64,000 nt of DNA from Nitratireductor arenosus (lineage in GTDB: Bacteria > Pseudomonadota > Alphaproteobacteria > Rhizobiales > Rhizobiaceae): contig NZ_WPHG01000003.1 of assembly GCF_009742725.1 (NCBI RefSeq), positions 496,001 through 560,000 on the forward strand. The letters run 5' to 3'. Below the pieces are notes generated by a model. That model searched no databases. It was given only the letters and a program-made list of their open reading frames with translations, and had not been told where the DNA came from. Positions 27,372 through 35,528 of this stretch are shown piece by piece (within the stretch, counting starts at the first letter, position 1; each line of letters starts with the position of its first letter). Made by a program: the position numbers and the translations under genes.

Positions 27372-28346
27372 ATGGATACGGCGACGAGCATGTATATCCC
27401 CACCTACAATGACGTCTGCGCCGCGCATGAGCGTATTGCGCCTTATATCCACCGCACGCCGGTGCTCACCAGCTCCTATCTGAACGGGCTGTCTGGCGCC
27501 GAGCTGTTCTTCAAGTGCGAGAACTTCCAGAAAGCCGGCGCCTTCAAGGTGCGCGGCGCCTGCAACGCGGTCTTCGGCCTGTCCGAGGCAGACGCCAGGC
27601 GCGGCGTGGCCACCCATTCCTCCGGCAACCACGCTTTGTCGCTCACCTACGCGGCCGGTCGACGCGGCATCAAGGCGACCGTCGTCATGCCGGAGACCGC
27701 CCCGAAAGCGAAGATGGACGCCGTGTGCGGTTATGGCGGCGAAGTGATCACCTGCGCGCCGAGCACGGAAGCGCGCGAGCGCACGCTGGAGGCGCTGGTC
27801 GAACGCACCGGGGCGGAATTCGTCCACCCCTATAACGACCACCGCGTTATCGCCGGGCAGGGCACCTGCGCGCGCGAACTGCTCGACGAGGCGGGCGAGC
27901 TCGATGCCGTGGTCGCGCCGATCGGCGGCGGCGGCATGATCTCCGGCACCTGTCTGACGCTCGCCAGCCTCGCGCCGACGACCAAAATTTTCGCCGCCGA
28001 ACCCAAGAACGCCGACGATGCGTTCCGCTCCTTCAAGGCCGGCCGCATCATCGAGGACGACGCTCCGCAGACCGTCGCCGACGGGCTCAAAGTGTCACTG
28101 CGAGAGCGCACCTTCCACTTCGTGTCGACCTATGTCTCCGACATCCTGCTGGTCAGCGAGGAGGAGATCGTCGCCGCCATGCGCCTGGTCTGGCAGCGCA
28201 TGAAGATCGTCATCGAGCCGTCGAGTGCGGTTGCGGTGGCGGCCGTCCTGAAAAATCCCGGCCTGTTCGCCGGCCGGCGCGTCGGCGTCATCCTGACCGG
28301 CGGCAATGTCGATCTCGACAAGCTGCCCTGGATCGCGCGCGCCTGA
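27372..28346 (+). CDS. bhcB: beta-Hydroxyaspartate dehydratase
   Basis: A 324-residue fold-type II PLP enzyme of the serine/threonine dehydratase family. In the cycle it dehydrates (2R,3S)-beta-hydroxyaspartate to iminosuccinate. The PLP lysine is in GAFKVRGACNAVFG, the asparagine loop in SSGNHALSLTYAA, and the phosphate-binding glycine loop in GGGGMISG. The frame opens at an ATG at 27372, but MYIPTYNDV beginning at 27390 is where family similarity starts; neither has a strong ribosome site, so the first six residues are uncertain. Stop and start spacing with bhcA is two bases, which points to translational coupling. Confidence 0.93.
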   Translation: MDTATSMYIPTYNDVCAAHERIAPYIHRTPVLTSSYLNGLSGAELFFKCENFQKAGAFKVRGACNAVFGLSEADARRGVATHSSGNHALSLTYAAGRRGIKATVVMPETAPKAKMDAVCGYGGEVITCAPSTEARERTLEALVERTGAEFVHPYNDHRVIAGQGTCARELLDEAGELDAVVAPIGGGGMISGTCLTLASLAPTTKIFAAEPKNADDAFRSFKAGRIIEDDAPQTVADGLKVSLRERTFHFVSTYVSDILLVSEEEIVAAMRLVWQRMKIVIEPSSAVAVAAVLKNPGLFAGRRVGVILTGGNVDLDKLPWIARA

Positions 28347-28376
28347 CCCTGCTTTTTTGTTTTCGAGGAGACTTTG

Positions 28377-29498
28377 ATGACCATTAATATTCCCGCGTCG
28401 GTCGGCATGCCGGTCGAGGAGGTCGACACGCCGTGCCTGCTGGTCGATCTCGACGCCTTCGACCGCAACATCGACACCATGGCCGGTTTCATGAAGAAGC
28501 ACGGTCTGCGCCACCGCGCCCACGCCAAGACGCATAAATCCTCCGACATCGCCATCATCCAGGTCGAGCGCGGCGGAGCCGTCGGCGTGTGCTGCCAGAA
28601 GGTGAGCGAGGCCGAGGCGCTGGTCTCGGCCGGCGTGCGCGACGTGCTGGTGTCGAACCAGGTCGTGACGCCGAAGAAGATCGAGCGGCTGGCCGCCCTG
28701 GCGACCAGGGCGCGGGTGCTGGTCTGCGTCGACGATCTCGGCAATGTCGACGATCTGTCGGCGGCGGCGCAAAAATACGGCGTCACCATCGAATGCCTGG
28801 TCGAGATGGATGTCGGCGCCGGCCGCTGCGGTGTTCGCCCGGGCGCCGATGCCGTCGCGCTTGCCAGGAAGATCGACGCCGCGCCGGGGCTCAAATTCGC
28901 CGGCCTGCAGGCTTATCAGGGCAAGGCCCAGCATGTGCACGATTTCGAGGATCGCAGGGGGCTGATCGACAAGGCGGTCGGCATGGTGCGCGACACGGTC
29001 GAACTGCTCAAGGCCGAGGGGCTCACCTGCGATATCATCGCGGGTGCGGGCACCGGCAGCTATTATTTCGAGGGTGACAGCGGCGTCTACAACGAGCTGC
29101 AATGCGGCTCCTACATCTTCATGGACGCCGATTACCAGCGCGTGAAGGACGACAAGGGCGGCTTCATCGGCGAGTTCGACAACGCTTTGTTCATCTACAC
29201 GACCGTGATGTCGAAGACCAAGACCGACCGCGCCATCTGCGACGCCGGCCTGAAGGCGCAGAGCGTCGACAGCGGCCTGCCGGTGATCTTCGGCCGCGAC
29301 GACGTCACCTATATCGGCGCCTCCGATGAACACGGGGTGATCTCCGATCCCGACAACAAGCTCCGCCTTGGCGACAAGCTGAAGCTCGTTCCCGGACATT
29401 GCGATCCCACCGTCAATGTCCACGACTGGTATGTCGGCATTCGCAACGGCCGCGTGGAAGCGCTTTGGCCGGTCACGGCGCGCGGCATGTGCCTGTAG
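28377..29498 (+). CDS. bhcC: beta-Hydroxyaspartate aldolase
   Basis: A 373-residue PLP enzyme of the D-threonine aldolase-like (alanine racemase N-terminal fold) family. In the cycle it joins glycine and glyoxylate to form beta-hydroxyaspartate. The PLP lysine is expected in RAHAKTHKSSDI; EMDVGAGRCGV and the C-terminal LVPGHCDPTVNVHDW supply the metal and domain features of this family. GAGGAG lies upstream of the ATG at 28377; a TTG immediately before is in frame and less likely. It is 30 bases after bhcB and is part of the same operon. Confidence 0.93.
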   Translation: MTINIPASVGMPVEEVDTPCLLVDLDAFDRNIDTMAGFMKKHGLRHRAHAKTHKSSDIAIIQVERGGAVGVCCQKVSEAEALVSAGVRDVLVSNQVVTPKKIERLAALATRARVLVCVDDLGNVDDLSAAAQKYGVTIECLVEMDVGAGRCGVRPGADAVALARKIDAAPGLKFAGLQAYQGKAQHVHDFEDRRGLIDKAVGMVRDTVELLKAEGLTCDIIAGAGTGSYYFEGDSGVYNELQCGSYIFMDADYQRVKDDKGGFIGEFDNALFIYTTVMSKTKTDRAICDAGLKAQSVDSGLPVIFGRDDVTYIGASDEHGVISDPDNKLRLGDKLKLVPGHCDPTVNVHDWYVGIRNGRVEALWPVTARGMCL

Positions 29499-29593
29499 CC
29501 GCCGCGATGAGCATCGCGAATGCCTTCGCCCGGCGCGCGCAAGGGGACGCGCGCCGGGCGGATTTTTCCCTGGACAGGAGAGTGGACCCGCCC

Positions 29594-30559
29594 ATGATCG
29601 TCATTCCCGAGCACCTGGTCGAAAAACTGTTCACGGCCGAGGCCGCGTTCGAGGCGGTGGAAGCCGTGTTCGCCGCCATGAGCCGGCGCGAGGCGGTCAA
29701 TTTTCCCGTCGTGCGCGACATGATCGGCCATGCCGACGCCGTCTACGGCATCAAGTCGGGCTTCGACCGGGCCGGTCTCGCGCTCGGCCTCAAGGCGGGC
29801 GGCTATTGGCCCGGCAATGCGCAAAAGGGCCTCACCAACCACCAGTCGGCGGTGTTGTTGTTCGATGCCGACACCGGCCGGCCGACAGCGATCGTGTCGG
29901 GCAATCACCTGACGGCGATGCGCACCGCCGCCGCCAGCGCGATCTCGATCCGCCATCTGGCGCGCCCCGACGCGCGGGTGCTCGGCATGGTCGGCGCCGG
30001 CCACCAGGCCGGTTTCCAGATGCGCGCCGCGCTCGCCCAGCGCGATTTCGAAAGAATCGTCGCCTGGAACCTGCATCCCGAAATGCTCGATCGGCTCGCC
30101 GGGGTGGCCGCGGAAGAAGGCGTGCCGTTCGAGGCCGTCGAACTCGACCGCCTCGGGGCGGAGGCCGACGTCATCGTTACCATTACGTCCAGCTTTGCGC
30201 CGATCCTGAAGCGCTGCCATGTGCGGCCGGGCACGCATATCGCGGCAATGGGTACCGACACCAAGGGCAAGCAGGAGCTCGATCCGGCGCTGGTCGCCGC
30301 CGCGCGCGTGTTCACCGACGAGGTCGCGCAGTCGGCCTCGATCGGCGAATGCCAGCATGCGGTCGCCGCCGGCCTGATCTCGCGCGAGGATATCGGCGAG
30401 ATCGGCGCGGTCGTTACCGGCACGCGCCCGGGCCGCCAGTCCGCTGACGACATCACGCTGTTCGACGGCACCGGCGTCGCGCTGCAGGATCTCGCCGGCG
30501 CGGCCAGGGTGGTCGAGCTTGCCCGTGGTGCAGGGCCGTTGGTGACGGTCGATCTCTAG
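29594..30559 (+). CDS. bhcD: Iminosuccinate reductase
   Basis: A 321-residue member of the ornithine cyclodeaminase/mu-crystallin family. In the beta-hydroxyaspartate cycle this enzyme reduces iminosuccinate to aspartate with a nicotinamide cofactor, closing the cycle. The N-terminal catalytic lysine is in YGIKSGFDRAG, followed by LKAGGYWPGN; the Rossmann segment is LGMVGAGHQAGFQMRAAL. AGGAGAG precedes the ATG at 29594. A 95-base spacer separates it from bhcC, longer than the other gaps in the operon, with no terminator-like stem with a T-tract that I can see. Confidence 0.93.
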   Translation: MIVIPEHLVEKLFTAEAAFEAVEAVFAAMSRREAVNFPVVRDMIGHADAVYGIKSGFDRAGLALGLKAGGYWPGNAQKGLTNHQSAVLLFDADTGRPTAIVSGNHLTAMRTAAASAISIRHLARPDARVLGMVGAGHQAGFQMRAALAQRDFERIVAWNLHPEMLDRLAGVAAEEGVPFEAVELDRLGAEADVIVTITSSFAPILKRCHVRPGTHIAAMGTDTKGKQELDPALVAAARVFTDEVAQSASIGECQHAVAAGLISREDIGEIGAVVTGTRPGRQSADDITLFDGTGVALQDLAGAARVVELARGAGPLVTVDL

Positions 30560-30588
30560 CCGGGAGTCTTTCCTGTCATGAGGGGCGG

Positions 30589-31515
30589 CTACCGGCCTTC
30601 CTTCAGGAATTGCTCGACCTTTGCGGAATCGAGTTCGGCGCAGGCGGCGATCCGCCGCGCCAGTTCGGCCGCTGCCGGACGCGGCTCGCCAACCGGGCGG
30701 TCCATCCAGTAGGAAACCGGGTTCAACACGGTGCGCGCATCGATCTGGGCGATGCGCCCGCTCGTGATCACGGGTCCGGCGAGCGGTGGCCGGGCGAGCG
30801 CGATGCCGAGCCCGTAGGCGGCGGCGGCGAGTACCAGATTGTAGTCCTCGAAGCGGCGGTCGTGGGCGCGCGGCCGGTAGTCGATACCGTGCATCGCCAG
30901 CCAGGCGCGCCAGCCGGATGCATCGGAATCGTGGATCAACGGATATTGCAGCAGCCGTTCCGGGTCGCCCGACCCGAGTTCAGCGGCGATGTCGGGCCGA
31001 GCGATCGGAAAGATACGCTCCTCGAACAGCTTGACTGACACGCGACCGGGAATGCCGCCGCGGCCACAGCGCACCGACAGGTCGATGCCTTCGTCCTCCA
31101 GATCGGTCTGGCGGATGTCGACCTCGAGCAGGATGCGCAGCGGCGGCGGCCCGCTCTCCAGTTCTTTCAACCGCGGGATCAGCCACAGGCTAGAAAGCGA
31201 CGGGATCGAGGCAAGCCGCACCACCATCGCGCCGCGCGGTTCCGTCCAGCGGTCGGTGTTGTCGGCGATCAGCGCGAAGGCTTCCGACGTACGCAGGAAA
31301 AGCCGCTGGCCCTCCAGCGTCAGTTCGACGCCGCGCGCGCCACGTTCGAACACCTTCAGCCCAAGCCAGTCCTCCAGCTTGGCGATCTGGCGGCTGATCG
31401 CGCCATGGGTGATGTTGAGCGCTTCCGCTGCTCCGGAGAAGCTGCCAGTGCGCGCCGCAGCCTCGAAGGCGCGCAGGGTATCGAGCGGTGGGAGGTCTCG
31501 CGAGCTGTGACCCAT
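30589..31515 (-). CDS. LysR family transcriptional regulator (GcvA-like group)
   Basis: A 308-residue LysR regulator. The N-terminal helix-turn-helix (LDTLRAFEAAARTGSFSGAA, then LNITHGAISRQIAKLE) is of the GcvA/AmpR type. The effector domain contains LSVRCGRGGIPGRV and PLIHDSDASGWRAWL. The ATG at 31515 starts the recognised domain; an in-frame extension upstream has no similarity. It is divergent from an EamA transporter gene 91 bases away, the common LysR-target layout, and its end is close to that of bhcD on the other strand. A 12-base palindrome lies in the shared promoter. Confidence 0.93.
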   Translation of the reverse strand: MGHSSRDLPPLDTLRAFEAAARTGSFSGAAEALNITHGAISRQIAKLEDWLGLKVFERGARGVELTLEGQRLFLRTSEAFALIADNTDRWTEPRGAMVVRLASIPSLSSLWLIPRLKELESGPPPLRILLEVDIRQTDLEDEGIDLSVRCGRGGIPGRVSVKLFEERIFPIARPDIAAELGSGDPERLLQYPLIHDSDASGWRAWLAMHGIDYRPRAHDRRFEDYNLVLAAAAYGLGIALARPPLAGPVITSGRIAQIDARTVLNPVSYWMDRPVGEPRPAAAELARRIAACAELDSAKVEQFLKEGR

Positions 31516-31548
31516 GCTCACAGCTGACCCTCGATCCTTTCGTTTGTC

Positions 31549-31560
31549 AACGAGCTCGTT
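31549..31560. promoter_or_regulatory. Palindrome in the LysR/EamA divergent promoter
   Basis: AACGAGCTCGTT is a perfect 12-base palindrome, 34 bases from the LysR start and 46 from the EamA start. A LysR binding site is plausible from position only. Confidence 0.4.
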
Positions 31561-31606
31561 CAATCCTTTATTGGCTCCAACGCCTCGACGCGACGGAGAC
31601 AAAGCC

Positions 31607-32503
31607 ATGACAACCGCAATCGACTTTTCACAGGATCGGACTCGACTGGATATGGGCGCGCTGATCGCCGTCGGCGTGACCATCATCGGCTGGGCCTCGG
31701 CCTTTCCGGCGATCCGCGCCGGCCTGCAGGGCTTCGGGCCGGCCGAACTCGGTGCGCTCCGCTTCGCCATCGCCGCGGTTCCGGCCGCGCTCTATCTGCT
31801 GATCATGCGCCCGCCCGCGCCGGCGCGCGGCGAGGGCTGGCGTTTCGCCTATGGCGGCATCGTGTTTGTCGGCCTCTATACGCTGTTTTTGAACGTCGGC
31901 GAAATGACCGTGTCGGCCGGCGCGGCGAGTTTCATCATCAATGTCAGCCCGATCATCACCGCCGCCTTCGCCGTCTTCGTGCTCGGCGAGCGGTTTCCGA
32001 TCGTGGCCTGGATTGGCACAGCCGTCTCCTTTGCCGGCATCGGCTTGATCGCATTCGGTGAGGGCGAGGGCCTGCGGCTTGATACCGGCGCGCTGCTGAT
32101 CCTCGGCGCGGCCTTTGCCGCGGCCACGACCACGATCGTGCAGAAGCCGCTTTTTTCGACCCATCGCCCGCTCACTGTCGCCGCCTGGAACATGGTGATC
32201 GGCGCCCTGGTGCTCGCGCCCTTCCTGCCAAACGCCATCGGCCAAGCCGGCGACGCCACGACGCAAAGCCTGGCCGCGGCGGTCTATCTCGGGCTGGTGC
32301 CGAGCCTGGTCGCCTATGCGAGTTGGGCGGTCGCATTGTCGCGCCTGCCGGCCGCGCGCGCCTCGAACTATCTCTACACGGTGCCGGCGGTGGCCACCGT
32401 CATGGGGTATGTATGGCTGGGAGAACTGCCGTCCGCGGCCGGTATGGCCGGTGGATTGCTGGCGCTGGGCGGCGTCGTCCTGGTCAATCTGAGCCGGCGC
32501 TGA
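31607..32503 (+). CDS. EamA family (DMT superfamily) transporter
   Basis: A 298-residue inner-membrane protein with about ten helices arranged as two EamA repeats. Typical segments are TIIGWASAFPAIRAGL in the first helix and YLGLVPSLVAYASWAVALSRL in the second repeat. Such proteins usually export amino acids, metabolites or drugs by proton antiport. Its start at 31607 sits behind GGAGAC. The divergent LysR gene probably controls it. The substrate is unknown. Confidence 0.92.
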   Translation: MTTAIDFSQDRTRLDMGALIAVGVTIIGWASAFPAIRAGLQGFGPAELGALRFAIAAVPAALYLLIMRPPAPARGEGWRFAYGGIVFVGLYTLFLNVGEMTVSAGAASFIINVSPIITAAFAVFVLGERFPIVAWIGTAVSFAGIGLIAFGEGEGLRLDTGALLILGAAFAAATTTIVQKPLFSTHRPLTVAAWNMVIGALVLAPFLPNAIGQAGDATTQSLAAAVYLGLVPSLVAYASWAVALSRLPAARASNYLYTVPAVATVMGYVWLGELPSAAGMAGGLLALGGVVLVNLSRR

Positions 32504-32512
32504 TCGGCCTTG

Positions 32513-32890
32513 GCGCCGTCCCGCGGGTTTCGGTCCCAAGCCTGCAGCCCGGCATAGTTGCCGGGCGAGCCGCCGCAACGACCCTTAAAGGACCGGTTGA
32601 AACTGGAAATGTCGTCGAAGCCGGAGCGCAGCGCCACGTCGGTGACGGTCATCGGCCGGGCGGCGGTGCGGGAATGACAGGGCGTGCGGCCGCCATCGCC
32701 AGCCGCTTTTCGCGCAGAAGCTGAATGAAACCGGTGCCGCGGCCGAGAAAATTGCGCTGCGATTGCCGTTCGGAAATGCCGATCGCGCGCGTCAGTCAGG
32801 ACAACGACAGGTCGGGCCACGCCAGGTTGCGCACCATCGCCGACACCGCGAGCTCGAAGCAGTTTTCCCGCGATGACAGGCGGCGACATC
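32513..32890 (-). pseudogene. AraC family regulator remnant
   Basis: Minus-strand fragments of an AraC/XylS DNA-binding domain lie in two frames. The upstream part has FELAVSAMVRNLAWPDLSLS, an in-frame stop, then ISERQSQRNFLGRGTGF and LLREKRLAMA. The downstream part, after a frameshift near 32680, has VTDVALRSGFDDISSFNRSF ending in SPGNYA. The sensor domain is missing and the normal C-terminus is lost. It abuts the transposase remnants, suggesting decay after insertion. Confidence 0.8.
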
Positions 32891-32972
32891 CATCTTGATG
32901 GCATCCGCAAGAACCTCGCGCTCTTTCGGATTTCGTGATTCACTTTGCCTGTCGTGATGTGGAGGCAGGGCG

Positions 32973-33308
32973 GTGGAGCAGCGGTCTCGTTTTGGTCTGT
33001 CCGAGCACCTGGAGCGTTTGAGCAAGACCGGCGATCCGCTGGAGACGTTTGAAGCGACGGTGGATTTCGAGTATTTCCGTAGCTGGCTGGTTGAGGGGCT
33101 CGGCTATGGCCACGGTTCCAAAGGCGGTCGGCCGCCGTTCGACCCGGTGTCGATGTTCAAGGCGCTGATTCTGCAGACGCAGCACAATCTCAGTGACGCG
33201 CACATGGAGTTCATGATCAGCGACCAGCTCTCCTGGATGCGGTTCCTCGGTTTCGATCTCGGCGCGCCGACGCCCGACGAGAACACGATCCGGCACTTTC
33301 GCAACAGG
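32973..33308 (+). pseudogene. IS5-family transposase, N-terminal fragment
   Basis: About 112 residues from a GTG at 32973 match the N-terminal domain of IS5-type transposases: FGLSEHLERLSKTGDPLE, FDPVSMFKALILQTQHNLSD and PDENTIRHFRN. Similarity stops at about 33308, where the sequence switches to an unrelated frame leading into an IS3-type tail. The DDE catalytic region is absent, so it cannot be active. Confidence 0.85.
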
Positions 33309-33349
33309 CCTCAAGCACAAAATATCCGACAGTCTCGCGAACCCCAAAA

Positions 33350-33535
33350 TACGAGTGCGTCTACCTCAACGCCTGGGAGACAGGATCGGAGACGAAGGCG
33401 GCCATCCGGAAATGGATGACCTTTTACAACGACGAGCGCCCTCACGCAGCCCTGGGCGGCAAGCCACCGGCGTTGGTCTATTGGCAGAGAAATGATTTCA
33501 ACCAACCCGATCAGCAGGTGCAACGAGTAGCTTAA
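33350..33535 (+). pseudogene. IS3-family transposase (OrfB), C-terminal fragment
   Basis: About 61 residues (YECVYLNAWETGSETKAAI and FYNDERPHAALGGKPPALVY) are the C-terminus of an IS3-type OrfB integrase, ending at TAA 33533-33535. The fragment includes the final part of the DDE domain (YNDERPH) but no upstream catalytic residues. The IS5-type fragment ends about 40 bases earlier. The short sequence after the stop may be an IS3 end. Confidence 0.85.
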
Positions 33536-33594
33536 ATATCGCCAGATCCTGTCCAACGATCGGGGAATAGCTCAGTTTCCCATCAGCGCCTGTG

Positions 33595-34389
33595 TCACCC
33601 GATGATCTGTGGCGGCGCGACACGCGTTTCCTGACCGTGCAAATGCTTCAGGAAGGCGACGGTGTAGTCGAGCATGCGCGAGAACAGCTCGGCGCCGCGC
33701 TCCTTCGAGGCGCCGGTAGAATTGCCCCATCCCGAGGTCGGCGAAACCTCCTCGAGCTGCAGGAACATATCCACCTCGCTCCCGCCGAAAACACCGCTGT
33801 TGGGCGTGCTAACCGGCAGGCCGAGCACGGTCCCCTTGGCCGGATCGCTCGGGCCGCCATCCGAGACGGAGCCTGGGTGCAGGTGCATCATCAGCGACGC
33901 GCTGGGCTCCGAGCCGTGTCCGAACTCTTCCGGGCGGAACAGATCGCCGCCGAGGTCGCGGGCGATCCGGGCGGGGTTGATCGAGGTAATGAGCCGCCCG
34001 GTCCGGCGACGAAAGTTGCGCCCGGCGATCTCTGCCGGTGCCTGGTTCGGTCCATGATAAGTAATCAGCAGGATCTTGCCGAAGCCGGACCGCTCTAACC
34101 CATCGAGAATGCCCTCGATCTGCTGCGCCAGGAATGCCGGCGAAACGCTGATCGTACCGGGGAAAGCGTCGATAGCTTCCGACACGCCGTAGAAGACGGG
34201 CGGCAGCCAGACGTCGTTGGTCCGTTCCGCCGCCTCCCTGGCCAGCGCCTCCGAGACCAGCGCGTCGTAGCCGAGCGGCAATTGTGGGCCATTCGCCTCG
34301 ACCGTGCCGATCGGCACGATGGCCACGGCGTCGTTGGCGGCGAAGTCCCTGGCTTGGCGCCAGTTCATGAGCGGCAGGTAGTTGCCCAT
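33595..34389 (-). CDS. Creatininase family protein with altered metal-site histidine
   Basis: A 264-residue protein of the creatininase superfamily (metal-dependent amidohydrolases that open cyclic amides and act in riboflavin/F420 and mycofactocin pathways). The metal motif normally ExHGPHLPLxTD reads VEANGPQLPLGYD here: the glutamate and aspartate are kept, the histidine is asparagine. The second site, usually HAGExETS, reads HGSEPSASLMMH. GGAGG lies seven bases before the ATG at 34389. It lies downstream of an ABC operon on the same strand, separated by a repeat element of about 200 bases. The substrate and whether both metals are bound are unknown. Confidence 0.85.
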   Translation of the reverse strand: MGNYLPLMNWRQARDFAANDAVAIVPIGTVEANGPQLPLGYDALVSEALAREAAERTNDVWLPPVFYGVSEAIDAFPGTISVSPAFLAQQIEGILDGLERSGFGKILLITYHGPNQAPAEIAGRNFRRRTGRLITSINPARIARDLGGDLFRPEEFGHGSEPSASLMMHLHPGSVSDGGPSDPAKGTVLGLPVSTPNSGVFGGSEVDMFLQLEEVSPTSGWGNSTGASKERGAELFSRMLDYTVAFLKHLHGQETRVAPPQIIG

Positions 34390-34423
34390 ATTCTATCCTC
34401 CGGATGTGGGAAAAAGTCGCGCG

Positions 34424-34618
34424 AAAAACCAAGGTCGGGCGATTGCGGTTTGATCGGCGACGTCAAAAGCACGTAGTTCTACCGGCTTGTACGGCTTTTC
34501 TGCCCCGGCCCATGTTGAAGCCCTTGCCCGATAGTCACATCGCGCCGCGGGCTTCTCCTTGCCGGAACGAAAATTCCATTCCATCAAATCGCTTCCATTT
34601 AAAGATGAACGGCTCTAG
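34424..34618. repeat. MITE-like element, copy B (one end recognisable)
   Basis: Read on the minus strand from 34618 this begins CTAGAGCCGTTCATC, then GGAAGCGATTTGATGGAA, matching the left end of copy A at 4269. The interior block with CAAACCGCAATC and CGACCTTGGT (34426-34470 region) also matches copy A in the same orientation relative to that end. The opposite inverted end is not visible and the middle is longer and diverged. The CTAG end lies over the stop codon of the ABC permease at 34615-34617. Confidence 0.75.
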
Positions 34619-35520
34619 CCGGGGCGGCCGCGCGAACGCGGGTCGTGGATGTCGCGCAGCCAGTTGCCGATCGCGTTGATCGAGATGATCGTCAGCGACA
34701 CGATGACGCCCGGCATGACCACCAGCCACCATTTGCCAAGCTGCAGGTAGCGCTGGCCTTCCGATATCATCGCGCCCAGCGTCGGCGCTGGCGGTGGCAC
34801 GCCAAGGCCGAGATAACCGAGCGCGGCCTCGGCGATCATCACATGCGCGAATTCGAGCGTGGTGATGACCCAGATCGAGCCGGCTATGTTGGGCAGCACA
34901 TGGTAGAGCAGGATACGGGCATTTGAGCAGCCGGTCGCGCGCGCAGCCATGACTAGATCGGTCTCGCGCAGCGACAGCACCTGCGCACGCGCCACGCGCG
35001 CGTAGATGACCCAGACGATGAGCGAGAGCACGCAGATCGTGGTGCCGACTCCCGGCCGCAGCACCGCCGCCAGCGTCAGCACGAGCAGCACGCCCGGCAC
35101 GGCGAGCTGGATGTCGACTATACGCATCAGGAGATTGTCGACCCGCCCGCCGAGATAACCGCTGGCCAGCCCGATCGCCGTCCCCACGAGCCCGCCGACC
35201 AAGACGGCGGAAAAGGTGATGACGAAGGAGGTACGCATGCCGCTGACCAGTCGCGCGAGCAGGTCGCGGCCGAGCTGGTCGGTGCCAAGCAAGTAAGTTC
35301 CGGCGCTGCCGGTAGCAAATGGGGGTCGTAAAACCGCCAGCAGGTCCTGCGCCGTCGGATCGCGCGTCAACAGCGGTCCGAGCGCGGCGACCAGCACGAC
35401 GAGGGCTACCGCCGCGAATGCTGCGCGGACCGAAGGCGGGGATTTCGCGAGCGCGCGGCGCAGCCTAGCCGATTGCTCGGTCGCGGGTGCTTCTGCGCGG
35501 GGGTCGGACACGCTTATCAT
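34615..35520 (-). CDS. Dipeptide-type ABC transporter permease (DppC-like), second system
   Basis: A 301-residue inner-membrane permease of the DppC/OppC type. It has YLLGTDQLGRDLLARLVSGM, the EAA loop around DLVMAARATGCSNARILLYH and LGYLGLGVPPPAPTLGAM. The ATG at 35520 has GAGGA five bases upstream; a GTG at 35532 that overlaps the upstream stop is also in frame. Its TAG stop is formed by the CTAG end of repeat copy B, so the last few residues (after about WLRDIHDPR) may differ from the ancestral protein. It is the last transporter gene of the minus-strand operon 39296-34615. Confidence 0.93.
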   Translation of the reverse strand: MISVSDPRAEAPATEQSARLRRALAKSPPSVRAAFAAVALVVLVAALGPLLTRDPTAQDLLAVLRPPFATGSAGTYLLGTDQLGRDLLARLVSGMRTSFVITFSAVLVGGLVGTAIGLASGYLGGRVDNLLMRIVDIQLAVPGVLLVLTLAAVLRPGVGTTICVLSLIVWVIYARVARAQVLSLRETDLVMAARATGCSNARILLYHVLPNIAGSIWVITTLEFAHVMIAEAALGYLGLGVPPPAPTLGAMISEGQRYLQLGKWWLVVMPGVIVSLTIISINAIGNWLRDIHDPRSRGRPG

Positions 35521-35528
35521 CGTTGTCC

